From NCBI GenBank assembly GCA_028274465.1, contig CM051457.1, positions 73,320,496 through 73,384,495 on the forward strand: a DNA stretch of 64,000 nucleotides, read 5' to 3'. Both the position numbers and the translations under genes were made by a program. Below are positions 57,947 to 64,000 of the stretch, one piece after another. Within the stretch, counting starts at the first letter, position 1; every line of letters begins with the position of its first letter. A model generated the notes under the pieces. The model worked only from the letters and a program-made list of their open reading frames with translations. It had not been told where the DNA came from and did no database searches. The DNA comes from Plantago ovata (taxonomy: Eukaryota; Streptophyta; Magnoliopsida; Lamiales; Plantaginaceae).

Positions 57947-58363
57947 CTAGAATGATTTACATATTTGCACACAAAGGTAAATAGCCAACAACAACAAATT
58001 TAAGCAAACTAGTGCCCTTATAATGCTATATTTGTCATCTTTTGTTGTGGCTTTGCTAAATGTCCCGGCTTTCTTTTTCCTATTTGGAGCAGATGCTTCT
58101 TCACTTCTTCTTGTTTGCACACCTTCACTTCCTTGCATTACTTCTTCATGATCAAATCGTGGAACAAATTCAGATAGAAGTGTAGGTTCCATGATACCCC
58201 CCCGACGTTGCGTTGGCACACTTTCTTGCTCACTAGCCCATTCCGACCATCCATGAATAGAACATTTCCAGTAAAATCTCCCCATATCAGCAACAGCTAG
58301 CAACGTACGCCTTCGACATCTTTCATTCCTGCAAACTGGACGTAGACCACTTAAATCACTCAT
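57947..58363 (-). CDS. GRF-type zinc-finger-like small protein with C-terminal membrane helix
   Basis: An open frame of 138 residues starts MSDLSGLRPVCRNERC. Residues 10-45 (CRNERCRRRTLLAVADMGRF, then FYWKCSIHGWSEW) resemble a GRF-type zinc finger. A polar middle follows and a hydrophobic C-terminal segment (ALVCLNLLLLAIYLCVQIC). It lies inside the MULE, convergent with the transposase gene, about 230 bp past its stop. It has no break. It could be an element gene or a captured host fragment; both are inference. Confidence 0.6.
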   Translation of the reverse strand: MSDLSGLRPVCRNERCRRRTLLAVADMGRFYWKCSIHGWSEWASEQESVPTQRRGGIMEPTLLSEFVPRFDHEEVMQGSEGVQTRRSEEASAPNRKKKAGTFSKATTKDDKYSIIRALVCLNLLLLAIYLCVQICKSF

Positions 58364-58639
58364 TTACAATGCTGTAGGATAATCTATATGAGAAAGATGA
58401 TGAAAAAACGCAAATGGAGTAGGAAAACCAGAGATTTAAGGGGTATAAATAGCCAAAAAATTCAATTCCAACTGCTAGTTTCTGCTACGCAACAGCTATA
58501 TTATTATTACATTTAACTACCTCACTAGATTATAAAATTACATCCAGGCCCACATGTGTCGTGCACGTGCGAAGGAAGCTTGTTTGGCTATTGAGAAAAT
58601 CTAATTTTGGACGGAGGCTTAATTCGGGGAAAGTCAAGA

Positions 58640-58755
58640 GCGTGGGGCTCGATGTAATTGATTTGATCTAAGGAGGGAACATATGTAATTGTTCATCTAA
58701 CAAGGGAAGATATGTAATAAGCTAATCTAACGAGGGAGGTAGATGTAATTCGCCC
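58640..58755 (-). repeat. Right terminal repeat of the MULE
   Basis: Read on the minus strand, three units of about 30 bp (CCTCCCTCGTTAGAT…, CTTCCCTTGTTAGATGAACA…, TTCCCTCCTTAGATCAAATC…) end in GAGCCCC, like the left end. Confidence 0.6.
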
Positions 58756-61745
58756 ATAGAACTAGAAGCAGATCCATTTGATGAAGGTATCCATATTCGG
58801 GTATCAGAGTGAGGAGGAGCTAAGGTGTAATTAGCAATGTCTCTAGCCACGTCCGAGAAAGCCGTACAGAACTCCGGTAGAATATCCCAAACCCCATTGG
58901 TGGTGTAATCAGAAATAGAGAACTGAAAGTGATGCCGTAAGTAAGCCGGGATCCCCACCCTATCCGCAATACAGTAACCCAACCAATTATCAAGCCAAAA
59001 AAGCACATGTGAGTCTGCTCCAACTAGCCATTTGGAATTTTGAATAAGTGTCGGATGGCAATCTTTAAACCAGATTGTAGATTGGACATAACGACGATGT
59101 CTCCATTGACAGAGAAACCGAGAAAGAAAGATGTCCAAATAAGGCTCCCTACGATTAATAATGTCCCAGCAAAGTCTAGAAAGGAAAGCCTTGTTAGCAC
59201 CTACCAAAGAGCGAAGACCTAGACCACCTTCAGACTTAGGGACGCAACACCTCTTACAAGAGACACAAACCGAGCCCCTTTTAAGAATATCACCAGTGAA
59301 GAAAAAATTCCGGACTCGGCTCTCAAGCTTCTTAAGCAACGTGATTGGCCATTTATATATCATCATTGAATGAACAAACGCACCTTGGATCACCGATTAC
59401 ACTAGACATATTCGCCCAGCCATGGAAAGAGATGACCCTTTCCAACGCGCAAAACGAGCCAAAATGCTGTCAGCAATAGACTGTAAAAACCTGGAGCGGG
59501 GAGCACCAATGAATAGAGGGACCCCGAGATAAACAAAAGGCAGGCTCCCGGGTGAAATGCCCAGTATACGACTCATCCTTCTAGTCCTTGCAACCGGAAT
59601 GGAGGGGCTGAAATAAAGTCTAGACTTGTTTGGGTTAAAATGTTGACCGAAACCAAGACTTGTAACGATTCAGTATGCTCAGAATAGTGCGACAGTTGCT
59701 AGTTGAAGCCCTGCAAAAGATTATAACGTCATCGGCATAAAGTAAATGAGAAGGAAAGGTAATATTACGACCAATGAATAAAGAAGATAACGTCCATGTA
59801 CTTGTTGCATATGAAAGCAAGCAACTCAAGGCCTCCTCAGCTACACAGAAGAGAAGGGGGGATAGATGATCCCCTTGTCGAACCCCTTGCGAACATTGGA
59901 AATAACCTTCTGGAGCCCCGTTGATTAGGACCGAGAGACGAGCTCAATGAAGAATGAATCACACCCAATTCACAAAGATAGGAGAGAAACCCATACATCG
60001 TAAAGCTTCCAACAAGAAATCCAAGTTAACTGGTCAAAGGCTTTCCTGATGTCCACTTTGATAGCAATATTACCATCCCGATGGCGCAAATTCAAGCTAT
60101 TCACACCTTCTGAAGCCAGAGTAATGCAATCATGTATACGACGACCCGACACAAAACCAAATTGGTGAAAAGAGAGCAAGTCCGAGAGAATCAAGCCCAA
60201 CCGGTCAGATAGGATTTTTGAGACCACCTTATATAAAAAATTGCCAAGGACTATAGGACGAAAATCCTCAATACGAATGGCATCCTTAAGCTTGGGAATT
60301 AGCATGACAAAACTGGCATTTAAACCCACGGGGAAATGACCATGGATGAAGAAAGTGCGAATTGCACTAGAAACATCATTGCCCACAATATGCCACATCG
60401 AATGATAGAACTTTCCCCCAAAACCGTCCGGACCGGGAGCACTGCCCGGGCACATGCCAATAACCGTATGCCGGACTTCATCAAAAGTTGGCACATGGAC
60501 TAGTTCATCGTTATGCAAAGTTGACACCAAGTTTGGAAAGAGATCAGCAAGGCCCTCAAAGGACGGTGCTGGATCAGAATTCCTGGAGAATAAATCCTCA
60601 TAATAATGTAATATATGACTTCGAATCTCCTGATGGTCAGAAGTGACAATATCATCAATCAATAAAGAAGTTAAACTACCTTGACCTTTGGAAATTTTCA
60701 ATTTGCGATGAAAGAAGGCTGTGTTCCAATCTCCATCACGAAGCCAATCCGCTCGCACCATTTGCCTTAAGAAAGCAGCTTCTTGGTCAAGTATTGTATT
60801 GTATTCTGATAAATCCTCCCATTCCAAAGCGTACTCATCATCATCAGGAGTGTGAGCAGCAATTTGTGCTTGTATATCCTCAACTCGTTGACGAGCCTGA
60901 GTAAGCTTCACTTTAATATGCCCAAAAACTGTGAGATTCCAAGTTCTGAGGCAACTTTTAAGCCGTTTTAACTTGCTCTGAACCACGCCAAAGGAGATAG
61001 AAGCAGTGATAGGAGCATTCCATGAATTCCGAACCAAATCCTCAAAAGAACTATGAGTGAACCACATGTTTTGAAAGCGAAAAGGTCTAGGAACAGCAAG
61101 TTGATCCTTAACACATCAAATCAACAAGGGACTATGATCATAACAGTTCCTGATCCCCACATGTGAAATAACCGAGTCCCATAAGTCTAGAAAGGAGTTA
61201 GTGACGAGAGTATGATCAATACGTGTTGCCAGATAACCATTCGTGAAACGTTTATTCGACCAAGTAAAGAAAGCACCAGAACTAGCAGGTTCTACATACT
61301 CACTAGCATGCAAGAAAGCAGTAAATTCAAGTACCTCGATCTGAACCGGTGGAGTGCCATTAGATCGCTCATGAGCTCCCAGAACAGAATTAAAATCACC
61401 AACAATCATAGAAGGAGCAATCGGCAGTGCCAATATATCCTCCCAAAGCATACGATGCACCAAATAATCATTACTCGCATGCACAAAGGATAACAAAAAA
61501 AATTGATGCAAAAAAGATACCTGGAGAACAATCAACTGTGGAGAAGTGAAGAGAACTGTAGACGGAGGAAGAGAGACGTCTTCCAACACCCAAATATTAG
61601 GAAGGAAACCAATGGCATCATGAAATCCCACTAAACGCAAACCTAGAGCTGTCCAGTAAGAAGATGTTATTGAATCAAAGCTAACTTTGGGTTCCGCAAT
61701 AGCAACCCAGAGTGGACGAGAGGAGAGAATGTGATGGCGAAACAT
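58756..61745 (-). pseudogene. LINE ORF2, right copy: endonuclease and reverse transcriptase
   Basis: The endonuclease part (61745-61116) has AEPKVSFD, MIVGDFNSVL and the catalytic end YDHSPLLI. A TGA at 61118-61116 is the only stop before RT, which is in the same frame. RT begins with SAPGPDGFGGKFYHSMW (about 60450) and VDIRKAFD. A two-base change near 60030 shifts the frame there. The YADD motif lies near 59730. The copy ends at 58756 against the MULE and lacks the RNase H end present at 18554-19838. Confidence 0.82.
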
Positions 61746-61795
61746 GTTCTGAGAACTCTGATTGCCAATTCCGCGAATGTTCTAGAAAAGAACAT

Positions 61796-62641
61796 TCATT
61801 GAGAACCATGGGAGGGATTAACGGCCGAGTGAGACCGTGGTGAATCAGCATGAGAACGTTCTTCATCTTGCTCCACAAGATCAGCCCAAGTACCGCGGGC
61901 ATCAACTTGCATGGCTTGCAAGGGAGGAAATAAAGCCGGAGAAGAACTAGAGGGAACCTCATGCGGACGAGAGCGTGCCCGAAGTAACTCAATAGAATCA
62001 ATGATACGTGTATCCATAATCGCGTTATCCTCTGTTGAAGAATCTATATTTGTAGAAATAGACTGTTGCAACGGTTGAGATGGTGAACCAATTGGGGCTG
62101 AAGCATCAATAGGAATAGGCTGACTCTGAGTAGTAGGATCTGGCATAGATGGGATCACTGAATCAATACTAGTACGCTCATCCTCCCCCTCATTAGAACC
62201 CAACAACGCAAAACGATTCGTCTCAACCAACGAGTTACCAGCCGGTGTAGCGGGACGACGAGGAAGAGTCACATTACGGCGAGGGACAAACCGCCTAAAA
62301 CCAAGATCATTAGTCCGATTAATGGCCGCAGCCGTAGAAGAAGGACGCGTGAAAGGGCCTGAAGCTGGAATGCGCTTAGGGGGTGTGATATTAATAACCG
62401 GCTGGTTAGCAATCGGAATTGTAGGAGCTGGATTGGCAATATCTCGTGGGCGAGGAGATGATGGTCTGGAACTGGGAGCCTCATTATCCTTGTTTCTGCA
62501 ACAATTACCTGTTGCATGACCAATTGCAACGCAAGACTGACATAACGCCGGCAAATCCTCATAAAATGCTTCAATCCAAATATCACCGACAGGAGTTTCA
62601 AGTTGGACTTTAGATTCCAAAGACTGCGCAAGATCCACCTC
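61796..62641 (-). pseudogene. LINE ORF1 remnant, zinc-knuckle protein
   Basis: The 5' end is missing: the frame enters from flanking DNA with no ATG. The remaining part has a CCHC-type knuckle (CQSCVAIGHATGNC) preceded by VGDIWIEAFYEDLPAL, as in plant LINE ORF1 proteins with a DUF4283-type N-terminal domain. A long Pro/Ser-rich tail follows. It would bind the LINE RNA. Confidence 0.75.
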
Positions 62642-62977
62642 AATTAACAATTAACAATTAACACTCTCTCTTGTTCCATCTTTCAACTCTCACATCTCCG
62701 TGTGAACACCGAACTTATAACATTCTTAACTACAAAAATAATCACCAATCACCTATATATACATATATAACATTAACGTGGTGAAGTTTCCACCATTCCA
62801 TATAGTATGCAAAAAATTAACAAACCAAATTTCTTCAATAATACTCTCAAAGAAGAACTATAATAGTGTCAAAAGTACTTTAGCTACTCCAAGTTGTTCA
62901 AAATTTAGCATTATTTAAACTTGAGGCCCCATAATTCATGAAGATCCTATTCTTTGCTTTCCTCTTATGTCCTTGGA
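62642..62977. other. Downstream flank of the NAC gene
   Basis: It starts with repeats of AATTAAC (62642-62660), where the LINE inserted. It probably contains the 3' UTR of the NAC gene. No coding frame is supported. Confidence 0.5.
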
Positions 62978-63520
62978 TCAATAAGAAGGCCAGTAATTAT
63001 CCAAGTCACCACATTGATCCATGGTCATAAACCTGTTATTGATTACACTGTTGCTTGCATTGCTCATTTCACCATTGTAACCTTGTACTTGATCACTTTG
63101 AAGGTGATCGTTCATCAACACTGGTTGGTTCATTACAGGCGGCTGTGTTGTAGAAGCGCTAGCACCACCACCGAGGTTCAAGTTCAAGCCTGATATGGTG
63201 AAACAGCCTTGTCCTGCAGTAGTCCCATAGTTGAGTTGTGGTGGGATGGGTAAATTGACCATGTTGCCCCTGTAGACCATCTTGTTGTACTCTTGGATCT
63301 CTGCTGGGGAAATGTAGTTTCTTCCAGGGAATGGGAGATTATTTTCTGGGTGCTGCATGAGTTGTGATTGCATTGGATGCTGTTGAGGTATATGATGATG
63401 ATCAAGATTGTAGGTACCATACGGATTTACTGTCCTTGAGTAGCTACTGCTGCTGCTTGTTGGGTTTTTCTTACCTCCAGCACTTTTCTGGAACACCCTG
63501 CACACCACCCATTCATCCTG
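62978..63520 (-). CDS. NAC-family transcription factor, last exon
   Basis: The exon begins after a TTCCAG acceptor (63521-63522), with QDEWVVCRVFQKS, the end of the NAC domain (subdomain E). The rest is the activation region, rich in Gln, Asn, Ser and Pro, with SGLNLNLGGG and the end DLDNYWPSY. The stop is TGA at 62978-62980. The protein would be a DNA-binding regulator in the nucleus. The C-terminal motifs recall the NAM/NARS-type group, but this is not certain. The DNA-binding domain itself is beyond 64000. No break is seen, so it is likely a working gene. Confidence 0.85.
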   Translation of the reverse strand, partial: QDEWVVCRVFQKSAGGKKNPTSSSSSYSRTVNPYGTYNLDHHHIPQQHPMQSQLMQHPENNLPFPGRNYISPAEIQEYNKMVYRGNMVNLPIPPQLNYGTTAGQGCFTISGLNLNLGGGASASTTQPPVMNQPVLMNDHLQSDQVQGYNGEMSNASNSVINNRFMTMDQCGDLDNYWPSY

Positions 63521-64000
63521 CTGGAATTTTTGTAATTACTTGTCAGATTGGATCGATATTTGGTTGTGTCCAAGCCGATCATATAATAATTTTGGGTGAC
63601 AAAAATAAAAGATCATTCTTGTGTCCACTCTGAACGTGCATGTTAGTGACTTGGTGTGTATGAGTGAGTGTATCACTAACAAATGTAATGCATAAGGTAC
63701 ATGTTTTAGTCAAAACCATAAGTTTTGATAGATACGCTTGCAAGTTAACTGCTAAAAGAAAAGGGTGCAAAAAGAGTGGAAGGTGGAATGTTTCGTAGAT
63801 CATTCTTTAATTTAAAAAAAGGTAAATATTACGACTACTACTAGAATACTGTTATATATCATCCTAAACCACCTTATATCGAACCCTGCACATCTTCTTC
63901 ACTATTGCAGTTCCCTTCCACTGACTCGTTTTGTTGATCAATGATTAAAACGTATTGCACGACATCTAAATCCATTTTTTGAGTAAATAGGTAAACTATA
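63521..64000 (-). other. Intron of the NAC gene
   Basis: No NAC-domain frame is seen in these 480 bp, so the preceding exon lies outside the window. AT-rich, with no other recognised feature. Confidence 0.6.

Larger units (their letters stand above)
53151..58755 (+). mobile_element. MULE (Mutator-like) transposon between two LINE segments
   Basis: Related terminal sequences lie at both ends in opposite orientation (CCTCCCTC…, with ~30-bp internal units). A spliced mudrA-like gene (53707-57719) and a convergent small ORF (58363-57947) lie inside. No TSD is seen, because the flanking LINE bases on the two sides come from different LINE positions. That fits recombination between two MULE copies better than a simple insertion. 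Confidence 0.75.
18554..62641 (-). mobile_element. L1-type LINE, minus strand, interrupted by a MULE and by a 32-kb retrotransposon nest
   Basis: The 3' end is a T-run on the plus strand (18554-18562, the poly(A) tail). The 5' end is at about 62641, inside ORF1, so the element is 5'-truncated as is common for LINEs. TTAACAA-type sequence flanks both sides (18547-18553 and 62644-62650), a likely TSD. Order from 5' to 3': ORF1 remnant, endonuclease, reverse transcriptase, zinc-binding region, RNase H. The middle segment exists twice, at 19839-20602 plus 52554-53150 and at 58756-60109, on either side of the MULE. Confidence 0.75.

Noticed and set aside
63164-63240. miR164 target site in the NAC exon
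   Set aside because: I looked for the usual target sequence in the exon and did not see it; the gene is probably not of the miR164-regulated group.

Overview
The window is nuclear DNA of a flowering plant, probably a eudicot. It is a repeat nest lying just 3' of a NAC transcription-factor gene. Evidence: plant-type Ty1/copia, Athila-like and Tat-like Ty3/gypsy, CACTA, MULE and L1-type elements; primer-binding sites for plant tRNA-Asp and initiator tRNA-Met; GT-AG introns; and a NAC C-terminal exon at the right edge. That exon is the only clear host gene. The element genes are mostly decayed.

Left part (1-18553). An Athila-like element carrying only gag-protease (element 1, 1-5707; its 5' end lies outside) interrupts the gag of a Tat-like Ty3/gypsy element. 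The Tat element has gag, protease, reverse transcriptase (RT), a first RNase H, a second plant-type RNase H and integrase (5708-11271). An antisense, apparently spliced reading frame (12131-15520) follows it. Next come a solo LTR with a 5-bp target-site duplication (TSD) (15659-16498), an unassigned stretch, and the right end of a CACTA transposon at 18099.

Middle part (18554-62641). One L1-type LINE on the minus strand forms the outer shell. A MULE (53151-58755) sits between two overlapping copies of the LINE middle segment. The left LINE copy was hit by copia element A (20603-52548, minus, TSD CAATG). Copia A was hit by copia B of the same family (25848-47636, plus, TSD AATCT). The 5' LTR of copia B was hit by a second gag-protease-only Athila-like element (element 2, 27948-37670, minus). 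Its 3' LTR holds a solo LTR of the element-1 family (28936-30178, TSD GAGCG). The nest is therefore five layers deep. The right end of element 2 is not a normal insertion end. It joins at an 8-bp microhomology to a second copy of copia A flank plus copia B LTR.

Right part. The LINE ends about 340 bp downstream of the stop codon of the NAC gene (62978-63520, minus). The NAC domain proper lies upstream, beyond 64000.

The most unusual signal is structural. Several unrelated families carry dense trains of perfect short palindromes, many with a trinucleotide loop. The Athila-like elements keep one stem sequence and vary the loop, in arrays at matching positions (after each ORF and inside the LTR). 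The copia LTR holds eleven consecutive hairpins in about 570 bp. The copia leader holds a GC-rich hairpin block and a tandem array with a near-constant loop and covarying stems. All statements rest on reading the sequence; no database search was run.
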